Source: Cupriavidus basilensis
GTDB taxonomy: Bacteria > Pseudomonadota > Gammaproteobacteria > Burkholderiales > Burkholderiaceae
Direction of reading: 5' to 3'
NCBI RefSeq assembly: GCF_000876015.1
Contig: NZ_BBQM01000032.1
Location: forward strand, 1 to 64,000
Length of the DNA: 64,000 nt
Part shown: positions 1-9,318 of the stretch, piece by piece
How the letters are laid out: every line of letters starts with the position of its first letter
Position numbering within the stretch: position 1 is the first letter of the stretch
The notes under the pieces: model-generated
What the model saw: only the letters and a program-made list of their open reading frames with translations
Database searches by the model: none
What the model was told of the DNA's origin: nothing
Made by a program: the position numbers and the translations under genes

Positions 1-512
1 CCCTCGCCGCCCTTGCTCCATAGCAGCACCGCGTCAGGGGTGATCAGCCAACCCGTTTCGGCAAGGCCGGGCAGCAGGTGCTCAATAACGTCATCGTCGC
101 CGGTGAGCAGTAGCCAAGGCTGGCGATGGCGCCAGCGCCAACCGTGGATAGCTCGAAGGCGTGTTGCCAGCGATTCCCTCAAGGGCGCCCACGCTAGCGA
201 ATCGGGCACTTCCGACCCGGCCACAGAATCGACCGGCACGACCCCCTGGGCAAGCAATGCCTGGTCTACCACGCGCCCCGCCTTGCGAAACTCCACCAAG
301 GAAAACAGCGGGATCACAACCAGCAGGATTGCTCCACAGCCCAATACCCATGCCATCGCACGGCCTCGGCTCTCCGGCGTAGTCAGGCCAATCGTCGCGC
401 CGAGCAGATAAATCAGGACACACGCCAAGGCGCATGCGAAGACCAAGGCCCAGAGTAGCCCAGAGGGCAGGCGGACCTTTGAAGCGGGAGAGGGAACGTC
501 AGACACCTTCAT
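1..512 (-). CDS. membrane protein of T6SS effector module, TssM/ImcF-like N-terminus (partial)
   Basis: The reading frame starts at ATG 512 and runs open off the left edge, giving 170 residues. Two hydrophobic segments at about residues 18-41 and 53-73 predict a two-helix membrane anchor. After them comes a basic, Trp/Arg-rich stretch and WLLLTGDDD (about residues 132-140). That order, two helices and then a 'PW-LLL-G' strand, recalls the start of TssM/IcmF proteins, although no Walker A (GxxxxGK[ST]) is visible. It starts 14 bases after the stop of the preceding membrane protein, so it belongs to the VgrG-led unit. Function is not known; the TssM resemblance is inference and the C-terminus is missing. 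Confidence 0.6.
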   Translation of the reverse strand, partial: MKVSDVPSPASKVRLPSGLLWALVFACALACVLIYLLGATIGLTTPESRGRAMAWVLGCGAILLVVIPLFSLVEFRKAGRVVDQALLAQGVVPVDSVAGSEVPDSLAWAPLRESLATRLRAIHGWRWRHRQPWLLLTGDDDVIEHLLPGLAETGWLITPDAVLLWSKGGE

Positions 513-526
513 GCGCTGTTAGATTT

Positions 527-1747
527 TCATTTGATCATGGTCATGCGGACCAGGTCACGTTGCTGGCTCGCAACCATTTGCGGACGCCCTGTTTGATGTG
601 CATGCTCGCTCGCGAGTGCAATGCCAAGCCAATCGGCTGCGATGCCCGCATGGCCAAGACTGGCATCGACCTCTTGGATTTCACCCGCGTTCCGGCCGGC
701 GTTCGTCCAGGCAGCCAGGATGGCTGCCCCAGTTGCGCTATCCACGCCGGATTGCCACAAACTACCGGCTTCGTCAGCAGAACCCCGCCCCCATTGCATG
801 GCGGATGCTAGGACCCCGCCCATATCGGAAAGAGTGCCTTCAACGGGACGATGCAGCGCAGTATTCCCCACCCACCCTGCTCGCCGTCCAGCGCATTGCG
901 TCACAAATAGCAAAGCCACGCCAGCCTCGGTACTATCAGATGGCGGCACGTCATACAGTTGTGCGGCGACGACCAGGATCGCGCGGGCCGTCTTTCCACC
1001 ATTGTCAAGCCACCTATCCACTTCCATAACGCCATAATCTGCCGTTGTGTGCTCGACATTTTCCCCGCGCAGGCCCATCTCCACCCAGATGCGTTTCCAG
1101 CCGACCAACGCCTCAGCGGGGTCAATTGACCGCCCGTCAGCAACCAGATAGACATCCAGATGCAGCCGGGCCGGCAAGTCTCGCAGCGCATCCGTCATGC
1201 GTTCGAGCAACATCTGATACACCGATTCCGACCGGATGGCCGCTGGCTTCCTGGCGAATTCACTTGCGACATGGCCAGCCTCGTCCTCGCTCTCAATAAG
1301 AATCGAGTGCCGGACGTGAGCATTGACGGCATCCACATAGGTCGATTCCAACACGCTTTCACCATCGACGATGCGTTCGGCAACACGGTCTCCCCCAAGA
1401 GCGGTGACATAGGCAATTTCCAGTAAGCTCAATGGCTGTTGGGCATGTCTAATGGCAACACGCAAACCCTCGTCTCGCACTTCGTTGCGAATGTGCGTTT
1501 TCATCTGGGCATACTGGAACAGCCCATAACGCAGAGAAAACATCACTCCGTAGCAAAGGCCCGGAACACCAAATAACCAGGCCCAAAAGACTCCTTCGTG
1601 AACCGACTTGCCCGCAGGCCAGCACCACAAGGTCAAACCGGCACCGGCACCCATCACCACGATAAACAACACAAGCCAAATCACCGCCGAAGGCCCATCA
1701 TCGCCACAGGCAACTTCTGCCGGCAATGCGGAGAGGTCGATCGGCAT
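527..1747 (-). CDS. membrane protein of T6SS effector module, unknown function
   Basis: A protein of 406 residues. A longer frame exists upstream, but ATG 1747 is preferred because it overlaps the PAAR stop codon as TGATG, a translational-coupling arrangement. Two hydrophobic segments lie near residues 20-40 and 55-75; the remainder is a soluble domain with no motif I recognise. It sits between the PAAR gene and another two-helix membrane protein, in the same direction as vgrG. In Burkholderiaceae, uncharacterised membrane proteins often accompany VgrG-effector-PAAR sets and are thought to help load or neutralise effectors; for this gene that is inference from context only. Confidence 0.65.
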   Translation of the reverse strand: MPIDLSALPAEVACGDDGPSAVIWLVLFIVVMGAGAGLTLWCWPAGKSVHEGVFWAWLFGVPGLCYGVMFSLRYGLFQYAQMKTHIRNEVRDEGLRVAIRHAQQPLSLLEIAYVTALGGDRVAERIVDGESVLESTYVDAVNAHVRHSILIESEDEAGHVASEFARKPAAIRSESVYQMLLERMTDALRDLPARLHLDVYLVADGRSIDPAEALVGWKRIWVEMGLRGENVEHTTADYGVMEVDRWLDNGGKTARAILVVAAQLYDVPPSDSTEAGVALLFVTQCAGRRAGWVGNTALHRPVEGTLSDMGGVLASAMQWGRGSADEAGSLWQSGVDSATGAAILAAWTNAGRNAGEIQEVDASLGHAGIAADWLGIALASEHAHQTGRPQMVASQQRDLVRMTMIK

Positions 1748-2004
1748 CAGGCAATTCCGGTATTGGGTGCCGACGAAATCAGCGAGCACCCGCAGGCAGT
1801 TCGGTGGCCATGAAAGGCCACCGGAACGCCATCATCGGTAAACGATGGGTCACCCTCGACGATCACGTTTTCTCCGTGCATTGGGCAAGACACCCAATCA
1901 CCTTTGCGCGCCACCGGGCTGCCGTCGATCAACATCGTCACCGAGCCCGTGAGAACTACCCCGCCATGTGAATTTCCGTCGCCCTTCCTGACAATTCCTC
2001 TCAT
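1747..2004 (-). CDS. PAAR-domain T6SS spike tip protein
   Basis: An 85-residue protein that is essentially a single PAAR domain, the usual size for a solo PAAR. It begins MRGIVRKGD and carries the repeated short motifs expected of the metal-binding cone: HGG near residue 13, CPMHGE near residue 40 and HGHRTACGCSL near residue 65, supplying His and Cys zinc ligands. PAAR proteins cap the VgrG trimer and can bind or recruit effectors. Its position in an operon with VgrG and a phospholipase effector supports that role. The stop overlaps the next start by one base. The 90-base gap on its 5' side shows no clear terminator. Confidence 0.85.
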   Translation of the reverse strand: MRGIVRKGDGNSHGGVVLTGSVTMLIDGSPVARKGDWVSCPMHGENVIVEGDPSFTDDGVPVAFHGHRTACGCSLISSAPNTGIA

Positions 2005-2094
2005 TTCTTTATCTCATCACAATATAAGATCAAGCTTCCTACTTAGCGGCGCCGACTATGGCAACCGCTGCCCATGACTTCTCGCACTCCGAGC

Positions 2095-2631
2095 TCACTT
2101 CGGCAATTCGGCAGGTCCGGCCGTCCACAACCAGCACATGGCCGTGGCCCCTCCCCACGTCACGCCTACCGCCACCAGCAGCATTGCAAGCCAGATCAGG
2201 GAGGCTTCGATCGTCCCGCCCAACTTAATGGGCAATGCGTTTCGAAATCCCCGTTGATCATCCAGGCAAATCAGCAACAGTGCTCCCGCGGCGGCAACTA
2301 CCCACGGAAATACGGCATAGGGAGCGAGTCCGTTCCGTCGTTGTCGGAACACACGCACGCACTGCCTCAGCCAGAGCAACGAAACGAAGACAGGCAACGC
2401 GAGAATGGTGCGCGACAGCAACACCAAACTGAACATATCCCGCTCGGTCATCAACGTCAGCAACCAAATGGGAAGCACCCAGAAAATGAGTGCCCAGGCC
2501 ATGACGAGCTGCAGATGCGATCCTCGTCGGGCAATTAAACTCACGCCCAAGAGCGTGACAGTCACGCCAAGCACACCTGCAATCAGGATCAACATTCCGC
2601 TGATATAACCCGCATAATCCGCATTAGACAT
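2095..2631 (-). CDS. small integral membrane protein in T6SS effector module
   Basis: A 178-residue protein made mostly of hydrophobic stretches. About five membrane helices can be drawn (roughly residues 8-32, 42-62, 70-90, 104-122 and 140-170), with short basic loops such as RQRR on the presumed cytoplasmic side. It lies between a secreted Tli4-like protein and the PAAR gene, all on the same strand. No family is recognised. It could be an extra immunity factor protecting the inner membrane against the phospholipase, or an effector-handling protein; both ideas rest on position alone. Confidence 0.6.
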   Translation of the reverse strand: MSNADYAGYISGMLILIAGVLGVTVTLLGVSLIARRGSHLQLVMAWALIFWVLPIWLLTLMTERDMFSLVLLSRTILALPVFVSLLWLRQCVRVFRQRRNGLAPYAVFPWVVAAAGALLLICLDDQRGFRNALPIKLGGTIEASLIWLAMLLVAVGVTWGGATAMCWLWTAGPAELPK

Positions 2632-2684
2632 AGCTGGCAGCCCCGACGCTCGTTGTTACCGGAATTAGACCGCATCCATCATGA

Positions 2685-3782
2685 TCACTCCCGCTTGCGC
2701 AGTGACGCCACCACCTCGTCCGCTAGCCGCTTGAATTCCTCCTTCGACATTGGCGTAAGATTGCGTTGCCTTGCCACTTCCGACCGTTGAATCAAATGAA
2801 TGTCCAAGGCATAGTAACCACCCTGCGGATTGGCGACAGCACGATATCCATAGTCCACGTCCCCATTCTGACGGGTGATTTGGATGAAACTGCTGTAGCC
2901 CTCATAGTCCGCCATCTTGACTGACGGAAATGGCCAAACGAGAGTTCGCATTTCCCTTTCTCGGGGAAGTTGCTCCCAAAATACCCTGAGGCTATCGCGG
3001 CTTTTTTTCTTGTTTTCGCTTGATGACAATCGGAAATCCGACGCGTCATCGTTACGATCCCACCAGGCACCATCACCCACCCAGATCATGATATCCGGGT
3101 GTTTCGCAAGCACGCCCTTCTGATAGATCCTTAGAAATCGCCCACGAAACGTCGTGCCGATGAAAGAAAATGGCAAACACAAGCCCTCTCCACTAGAAAT
3201 CTCAAACAATTCCCGTGGCCGGAATAGCTTCACCTTCTCTTCAAAGGTCGGCTCGCCTGGGCTTGCTTTTCCTTTCGGAGGTCCTGAGATCGAATAAATC
3301 CTGCCAGCACGGTAGAAATACCCGTCAATACTATCTGGGCCATCTCGCCATGCGAAAGCATTTATGTCGCTGATTGGGTACGCGGAAATACTTTCCCCGT
3401 AGATCTGCCTCTCTTTCGCTGCATCCGTCATCGGTGCATTTTTTGCCTCATCAAGCGCATTTTTCTTATTACTGATATATGCGTCGTGCAATTTTTTTTG
3501 CACCGTATAAAATTCTTTGATCGTCACGTTACTGCCCGATGCAACCGGAAGTTCAGCTACCTGATCGCTTCCGCTAACGTAGTCACCAACAACGCTGCCA
3601 ACCGTCCTCACAAGGGGCTGGAAATCCGCTGGCAGGTCCACCTGATATAACCCAACACACTCACTTTTCCAGGCCACCCCGTCTGTTTTAAATCCAAATA
3701 CTTGCGCCTGACACACTCCCGCGCAAAGAGACAAGAGCATCCAGACCAACTGGAACCTGATTAGCTTGAAGGGATTCCTCAT
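2685..3782 (-). CDS. secreted T6SS immunity protein, Tli4-like
   Basis: A protein of 365 residues with a Sec signal peptide: a basic start, a hydrophobic core at about residues 11-22, and likely cleavage after Cys-Gln-Ala near residue 26, placing it in the periplasm. The mature part opens with CVGLYQVDLPAD, close to the C-x-G-x-Y-x-x-D-L-P start of Tli4-type immunity proteins, and has a GLCLPFSFIG segment near residue 200 that fits the second conserved block of that family. The start codon overlaps the stop of the phospholipase effector (ATGA), the classic effector-immunity arrangement. It should protect the cell against sister-cell delivery of the toxin. Family assignment is from motif memory; the pairing is strongly supported by gene order. 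Confidence 0.75.
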   Translation of the reverse strand: MRNPFKLIRFQLVWMLLSLCAGVCQAQVFGFKTDGVAWKSECVGLYQVDLPADFQPLVRTVGSVVGDYVSGSDQVAELPVASGSNVTIKEFYTVQKKLHDAYISNKKNALDEAKNAPMTDAAKERQIYGESISAYPISDINAFAWRDGPDSIDGYFYRAGRIYSISGPPKGKASPGEPTFEEKVKLFRPRELFEISSGEGLCLPFSFIGTTFRGRFLRIYQKGVLAKHPDIMIWVGDGAWWDRNDDASDFRLSSSENKKKSRDSLRVFWEQLPREREMRTLVWPFPSVKMADYEGYSSFIQITRQNGDVDYGYRAVANPQGGYYALDIHLIQRSEVARQRNLTPMSKEEFKRLADEVVASLRKRE

Positions 3783-6286
3783 GATGCGCTCCCGTTGTCA
3801 GGCAACTGCCCGACTGCGGCCAGAACTGGCCGGGGTGCAGCATTTTTCTCATCGGGAACTTCCTTTGTTGGCAAAGGATCTCCCTCTGTAACCAAAGTAT
3901 AATTTAGCTTCACATCGTTGTTCTCACCCTTGGTCCATGCATAAGGAAACAACGTCGCGAATCCCTTAATATTTCCCAATTCAGCCACCTGCTTTTCATC
4001 GAGTGGTGGCGCCTTCCAGAATTCCGAGTCAAATGGCATCCTTGTCCTTGCAAGCGTCAAATCTGCCCCCTTTCTCTCATTCTTCTCACCTCTGTGATAG
4101 ACGGGCCAGATCGAAGCCCCCCTTTTCCGCTCCGTATTCTTTTGTGGATCAGAAGGGTCAAAATTTTGGGGAATAAAGGGAAACGCTGCTTCATAAGCCT
4201 TTGCGTTAGCGTCCGCAATTTTTTGAATGTTCTTCCAGCTGCCCGGCTTCCCTGGCTGCTGGATGGCGTTTTTCAACTCTGTTGCTTGCTGAACACTACT
4301 GCTGCCGTTTTCCACGTTGAGGCCGAAAATCTTCTCCCACACCGCTACCCGTAGATGGTGCGCGAAGTTCCGCACCAGGCGGGGTCGACCGTCATCAAGC
4401 ACATCCTTACTGCCCTGTTTAGTGTCCAGAATCAGCACTCCAAGCTCTGAGTCACGATCCCCCAGCAAACTCCGATCGTTGATATTGGCACTGCCTAGCA
4501 GCACATAACGATCATCCACAATCATCAATTTCGAATGCACGTAGACCTGTTCTGTCACATAGCGTTCGCCCAGCTTGGTCCAGTTACGGAGATTCAATAG
4601 CGTGACGTACCTGAAGCACTCAGAAATCTTAATATCCTTATAATCATTCGTCGTCTCGCTCTCCCTGCAAACCGCCGCCTTGAGGGATGCCAATTCCTTG
4701 ACGGTCTTGCACGTGCCTTTATTTGCATCGAACTCCCGCTTCGCCCACAAGTGCCGGCGAATCCGGTTCAACAGACTGAACCGCCCGAACACCAGCGTCT
4801 GCATCGTCCAATGCACCTGGCATAGCACCGCCCCATCATTCAGCTTCCCTTCCGGATGTACAGGCAGCGTGATATAGACGTGAAATGGCTCCCCATCAGG
4901 GTTGTCAAAGATTGCCCGCCTTATCCGGTCTCCAATGCACTGGCAAATGTCGTTCTGGATTCCTTCGTCATCGCCGTCGTAGCCCCAGCGGGTAGCCTTC
5001 GCCGAGACCATGCTGTACACCTCCGCGCCTGGCCCTACATAGCCGGGGCCCGGCGACGGGCTCGGGTTCCAGTCCGATTGGGCGCCGTCAATCGTCCGCG
5101 CCGAACCCGATTTCACCTGAGCACTGCTGAAGTTCGAGACGAAAAATTGATTCTCGATGTAGATGAAGTGCGTGCTATGGTCGATCAGCAACCGCATTGC
5201 CTGCAGATGATCACTTTGGGTCTTGCCGCTATCGCACATCGCCGGCGGAGCGCTACGCAGCACCTGAACCACGCAGCCACCTTTGCTTTGGACCGGTTTT
5301 TCCGCGTTTGTCAGCTTGGGGAAGTCCTTCTTTGCACCGTGGTTCCAGCGGCTCACGAAATTCCGCGTGAGCTCCGCGACAGCCGGTCCCTCAATGCGCA
5401 CCTCGACATCATTCCAAGGCTGGCGGGGCTGGATGGCCACATCCAGTCCGTCGAGCGTTGTAGACAGTGGCACACCGGGCTTGTCCTTCGCTATATTGCC
5501 GCTGTATGGCTTCTGATAAGCGCCTCGTTCAATAGCCTCGCGTGCGATTTTCTTGTTCGTCTTAACGAGATACGGCACCCCTGCAGCGGTGTCCCATGGG
5601 CCACTCATGAGATCTGGATCGACGACCTCCACTTCACCATCGGTGACTTTACCCACCGGAGCCACGCAGGCGTTGTAGCGATTCAACCCCTTTCGACCAT
5701 CCGCGTCCGCACGCAGGGTGAACTGCGCATCGTCATATCGACCATAGGCGAGATCGATGCCGCCGACGTAACCGATCTTCCGGTCAATCACGACCTGCTT
5801 CTGATGATGACTGTAGAAATCCCTATTCCGGGGTGACACCGAAGCCGACAACTGAACGTAGACTTGCTTGCCCTCGACTCCGCGCCGCAACGTGTCATTG
5901 ATGCTTTCCAGCGCGCTCTTGGTTTGATCGTCGTAGGTCTGCACCGGTGGAGAGTCATCCCACGGCATGACATAGATCTTGAGGCGTGGCTTTGCCTTGG
6001 CCGCGCTAAGCAGAACGTCGTACAAGCGTTTGCCAGGCGCGAGCTGAGCATCCCAATTGACTTGCCATCCTGCGATATAGATGCTTTCCGTGGCACCAGC
6101 AATATCTTTGATCAGGTCGGAAAAATAGTCCTTCCCACAAATATATGGCTTGACCTGGTTCCCTTCGAGTGGCACGGAAAATCCATCCACAACGTGGAGG
6201 GAGCTGGTCACCGCGGCTTTATATGGGCTGCCATCCGTGCCAACGATCTGATGAACTTGACGCCTCTTGTCGGTGTTATCCGGCAC
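3779..6286 (-). CDS. T6SS phospholipase D effector (Tle5-type, two HKD motifs)
   Basis: A protein of 835 residues. Two phospholipase D catalytic motifs HxKx4D are intact: His161-Lys163-Asp168 inside HHQKQVVID, and His584-Lys586-Asp591 inside HSKLMIVDD, each followed by the usual Gly/Ser-rich strand (GGIDL and LGSANINDRS). The two motifs form one active site that hydrolyses phospholipid head groups. There is no signal peptide, as expected for T6SS cargo. The gene begins three bases after vgrG ends and overlaps the Tli4-like gene, so toxin, carrier and immunity are co-transcribed. Length suits Tle5-type antibacterial PLD effectors. Local base composition is more AT-rich than in the neighbouring core genes, suggesting separate acquisition. 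Confidence 0.88.
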   Translation of the reverse strand: MPDNTDKRRQVHQIVGTDGSPYKAAVTSSLHVVDGFSVPLEGNQVKPYICGKDYFSDLIKDIAGATESIYIAGWQVNWDAQLAPGKRLYDVLLSAAKAKPRLKIYVMPWDDSPPVQTYDDQTKSALESINDTLRRGVEGKQVYVQLSASVSPRNRDFYSHHQKQVVIDRKIGYVGGIDLAYGRYDDAQFTLRADADGRKGLNRYNACVAPVGKVTDGEVEVVDPDLMSGPWDTAAGVPYLVKTNKKIAREAIERGAYQKPYSGNIAKDKPGVPLSTTLDGLDVAIQPRQPWNDVEVRIEGPAVAELTRNFVSRWNHGAKKDFPKLTNAEKPVQSKGGCVVQVLRSAPPAMCDSGKTQSDHLQAMRLLIDHSTHFIYIENQFFVSNFSSAQVKSGSARTIDGAQSDWNPSPSPGPGYVGPGAEVYSMVSAKATRWGYDGDDEGIQNDICQCIGDRIRRAIFDNPDGEPFHVYITLPVHPEGKLNDGAVLCQVHWTMQTLVFGRFSLLNRIRRHLWAKREFDANKGTCKTVKELASLKAAVCRESETTNDYKDIKISECFRYVTLLNLRNWTKLGERYVTEQVYVHSKLMIVDDRYVLLGSANINDRSLLGDRDSELGVLILDTKQGSKDVLDDGRPRLVRNFAHHLRVAVWEKIFGLNVENGSSSVQQATELKNAIQQPGKPGSWKNIQKIADANAKAYEAAFPFIPQNFDPSDPQKNTERKRGASIWPVYHRGEKNERKGADLTLARTRMPFDSEFWKAPPLDEKQVAELGNIKGFATLFPYAWTKGENNDVKLNYTLVTEGDPLPTKEVPDEKNAAPRPVLAAVGQLPDNGSAS

Positions 6287-6289
6287 GAC

Positions 6290-9031
6290 TCAGACCCCCT
6301 TTATCTTATTCAGCGCGGCCTTGCCACCGACCTTTAGTACATCGGCGATGTGAGCGCCAGCCGAGCCATCGATATCCGTGCCGTTGATGCTACCCATTGC
6401 ATCGGTATAGCCCATTGCATTGATGGCACTCTGATAGGCTTGACGGCTGCTCCAGCTCGCCAACTCCTGGTCCAGTACCAATTCATGGGCCCGGCCGTTC
6501 GCAACGACCCACATCTGATTCGGCGTCTCGTCATAGGCAGCCTTGAGCCTTTCCATTTCCGCGGATGTCAGTGGCAGTTTTCCAGCAGCGTCTACCCGTC
6601 CTTTCAGCAAAGGTTCAAAGTCCAGCAGGGCCTCTTCTGGACTCTCGGCCTGGACGATGGTCCATGGGGTATGCACGAGGTGGCCTCCGTGCTCACCAGG
6701 GACGTCCGGCATCATTAAATTGAACGTGGAAGGCGTCTCGGGCAACGCAGTGCGTGGCAGTACTGGCATTTTCATGTTCAAGCTCGCTGGCCCCACCTTC
6801 TGAAAGGTCGCGCACTTGAATTTCAGGTCCCCCGGGCAAGCGATCTCGATATTGCCGTTCTCCAGCTTGATGTAAGCGCCGCCACTGGCGAGAACAACCG
6901 ACTTCTCGCCAACTGCCAACACCTTGCCAGTGGCGCTGGCCACTGTGACATCCTTGCGGCCAGTCATGGACAGTTCGTCGTCCTGCGCCTGTATTTCGAC
7001 CTTGCCCTTGGCGGCAAACAGCTTCATGCCCAGTTTCTGCGCAAACAGCGAAACCGCCTCGCCTGCGGCAACCGTGAACTTCCTGATGACGCCGATATCA
7101 GCATTGCCGCCGGCAGTAGCAAACAGGTTCCCAGTGGCCGACACCTGAAGATGCGAACCGCTCGTCAACGCCACGCCTGCCGGAGCAGTGGCAAGCAAAC
7201 CTGCCCCCTTGAGTTCATTCAGGGTCTGCTCAAACAACTGCTTTTGCTTCTCGAACTCGGCGGCGTGCGCCTGAGCCGCCTGCGCGGCCTTCGCCATTGC
7301 CTGCATCTGCTCAAGCGCAAGGTTCAACTGCTTCTGCGTGCCTTGCATGTCCAACTGCTGCCCATTCGCTCCCGGCTGGTCGTCCGCGGAAAGGAACAAT
7401 CCCTTGCCGCCCCGGACCGCCCCCCAGCCCGACGTGCGCAACTCGAAGCCGTCTCCCCGCTTTTTCTTCTGATGATCAACGAGATACCCCAGGTTGAGCT
7501 GGGTCTTGCCATACTCGGTGGAGAGCTTGATCCCCTCCTGCCCCTCCCAGTCCTCAAACCGCAGCTTGTTGTTGCTCTGCGTGCGAATCACGTTGCGCGA
7601 CAGCCAGCGATCCTGATTGGTGATCAGGTCAGGGTGCTGGCTGGTGTGCTGCACGCTGGCGATGTATGGCTTGTTCGGGTTGCCGTCTCGGAACGCCACG
7701 TCCACATAGGTGCCGTCGATCAGAGGAAAGTGAAAGCCCGTCTGCCGCGCCCCAGCGAACGGCTTGGCCAGGCGCAGCGGCACGCTCTCGCCGCCATTGG
7801 GCCAGGCGTCAAAGTCGAAATCGAAGCGGACGATGTAATGACCATCCTGGGTCAGGTAGGCATACTTGTACTGGCCCGGCGAGGTGATGCGGGCGCTGAG
7901 CGTGCCGGGGATGCGCGGCCAGTTGGCTTCGTCCATCGGCAGCCGGAAGCGCCGGTCCGAGGGAATGGCCTTGTAGGTGTTGCGGTAGGCGGCATCACGC
8001 GCGCCGGTGTGGACGACCTCGGTGACCACCTGCCCGTTGGGCGCGTCGGGCAACGCCAGGTCCAGTCGCAGGATGCGCGCCGGGCGCAGCGCCAGCACGT
8101 TGCTCTCACCCGTGTAGACCAATTGGCCGGCGAACTCGGCCTCGTGACGCAACTGCGCTTCCCACTTGGCGTCGTCGAAGTCCAGGTGATGCGTGCCATA
8201 CACGTAGGACTGACCGTAGGTGGTCCTTTCCTTCGCGACATCGGCCTCTCCGGCGGGGCGTTCCCATGCCTTGTCGGGATTGAAGTCCGCGACCCGGAAT
8301 GACTCGGGGATGGTCCGCGCATGGGTCCTGAGCGAAAACACCGTTTCCTGGCCTGATTCCAGTCCCGCCGTCTCGCGATAGGGCACTCGCAGCTCCGGCT
8401 GGTAGAGGTAATGGTCGATGTCATCGCCGAACACGATCATCTCGCCGAACTCGCCATGGATGAAATAGCAGTACAGGCCCTCCTGCTCCATCAGCAGCCG
8501 GATATAGTCCCAATCTGATATCTGGTACTGCATACGCAACTTGTGCTGCGGGTACTTGCGCCGCGTCTTGAAGGCGAACTGGTGGCCCTTGAGGTCGTGG
8601 CGACGCAGGATGGCCTCGATGATCTGGGGCGCGGTCTGCTGCTGGTAGATGCGGCTGGCGCGCGTGAGCCGCAGCCGCGCGACGAGCGGCTCCACGACGA
8701 TCTCGTAGCCGCAGAAATCCCGGGTCTGGCGGGTCTTGGAGAAGCGCGTGATGCAGCCGGCAAACTTGCGTGGCTCGCTGCCGTCGGCGGGAGCGATCAG
8801 GAAGGTCGCGTCTTTGCCCAGATACCCGGCTCGATCAAGCTCAAGCGGATGCGTCAGTTGGATAGTGACGGCATAGGGCTCGCCCATCCGCTCCACTGCC
8901 TCGAACGACACCACCGACAGCGCGGCGGCGCTGGCTGTGCCCGGCACCTCGAGAAAGTATGCCTGCCGCCCGGTCAGTCCCCTGAGCAGGGCATCACCGT
9001 AAGTCCTCAGTTCCCTACCCAGATCCGCCAT
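6290..9031 (-). CDS. vgrG: VgrG (TssI) T6SS spike protein with DUF2345-type extension
   Basis: A protein of 913 residues. ATG 9031 is chosen because GGAG lies eight bases upstream; the longer frame adds 27 residues not typical of VgrG. The N-terminal two-thirds is the gp27/gp5-like body: an EAVERMGEPYAVTIQL strand early, an SDWDYIRLLMEQEGLYCYF block near residue 190, and the OB-fold/needle segment near residues 420-480. After about residue 560 comes a DUF2345-like beta-helix region with repeated VSATGNLF and VEIQAQDDELSMTG strands, and a further roughly 120-residue tail that probably docks the phospholipase encoded next. VgrG trimerises to form the puncturing tip. It heads the minus-strand effector unit. 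Confidence 0.93.
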   Translation of the reverse strand: MADLGRELRTYGDALLRGLTGRQAYFLEVPGTASAAALSVVSFEAVERMGEPYAVTIQLTHPLELDRAGYLGKDATFLIAPADGSEPRKFAGCITRFSKTRQTRDFCGYEIVVEPLVARLRLTRASRIYQQQTAPQIIEAILRRHDLKGHQFAFKTRRKYPQHKLRMQYQISDWDYIRLLMEQEGLYCYFIHGEFGEMIVFGDDIDHYLYQPELRVPYRETAGLESGQETVFSLRTHARTIPESFRVADFNPDKAWERPAGEADVAKERTTYGQSYVYGTHHLDFDDAKWEAQLRHEAEFAGQLVYTGESNVLALRPARILRLDLALPDAPNGQVVTEVVHTGARDAAYRNTYKAIPSDRRFRLPMDEANWPRIPGTLSARITSPGQYKYAYLTQDGHYIVRFDFDFDAWPNGGESVPLRLAKPFAGARQTGFHFPLIDGTYVDVAFRDGNPNKPYIASVQHTSQHPDLITNQDRWLSRNVIRTQSNNKLRFEDWEGQEGIKLSTEYGKTQLNLGYLVDHQKKKRGDGFELRTSGWGAVRGGKGLFLSADDQPGANGQQLDMQGTQKQLNLALEQMQAMAKAAQAAQAHAAEFEKQKQLFEQTLNELKGAGLLATAPAGVALTSGSHLQVSATGNLFATAGGNADIGVIRKFTVAAGEAVSLFAQKLGMKLFAAKGKVEIQAQDDELSMTGRKDVTVASATGKVLAVGEKSVVLASGGAYIKLENGNIEIACPGDLKFKCATFQKVGPASLNMKMPVLPRTALPETPSTFNLMMPDVPGEHGGHLVHTPWTIVQAESPEEALLDFEPLLKGRVDAAGKLPLTSAEMERLKAAYDETPNQMWVVANGRAHELVLDQELASWSSRQAYQSAINAMGYTDAMGSINGTDIDGSAGAHIADVLKVGGKAALNKIKGV

Positions 9032-9318
9032 TGCTTGCGCTCCGTTGTCAGCGTGATCGAACCCTTTTTCACAGGCCGTGCATCGCTCGACACACAGCGC
9101 CTTGCGGCGCACGATAAACGCTTTTTCTTATGGAGAGAACCCCTTTGTCTCCGCATTAACATTGATTCACGATCTTCGACAAAAAATCAATCCAATTAAG
9201 ATTCCTCTGATTTTCTTTCGATGAATTACGTGATATAAATTAAAAACAAGCGCCGTACCCATCGTTTTTCAAGCAGCAATAAAAACCGTTAAAGTCAGAA
9301 TTAAAAAGGATCAGAATA
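9032..9318. promoter_or_regulatory. divergent vgrG/tssB intergenic region, AT-rich
   Basis: This 287-base gap separates the minus-strand vgrG unit from the plus-strand tss operon and must hold both promoters. Bases 9120-9250 are strikingly AT-rich against high-GC flanks. TATAAA at 9234-9239 is a possible -10 for tssB, but no good -35 lies at the right distance. I saw no sigma-54 element (GG-N10-GC). The tssB ribosome site AAAGGA lies about ten bases before its ATG. AT-rich promoters of this kind are typical H-NS targets, and an H-NS-like gene lies at 55437. Confidence 0.5.

Noticed and set aside
4856..5836. A 326-codon plus-strand frame opposite the phospholipase effector
   Set aside because: No motif or ribosome site; it lies antisense to both HKD-containing coding sequence and conserved regions.
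9100..9318. Sigma-54 promoter for the T6SS operon
   Set aside because: No GG-N10-GC element with the right flanks could be found in the gap.
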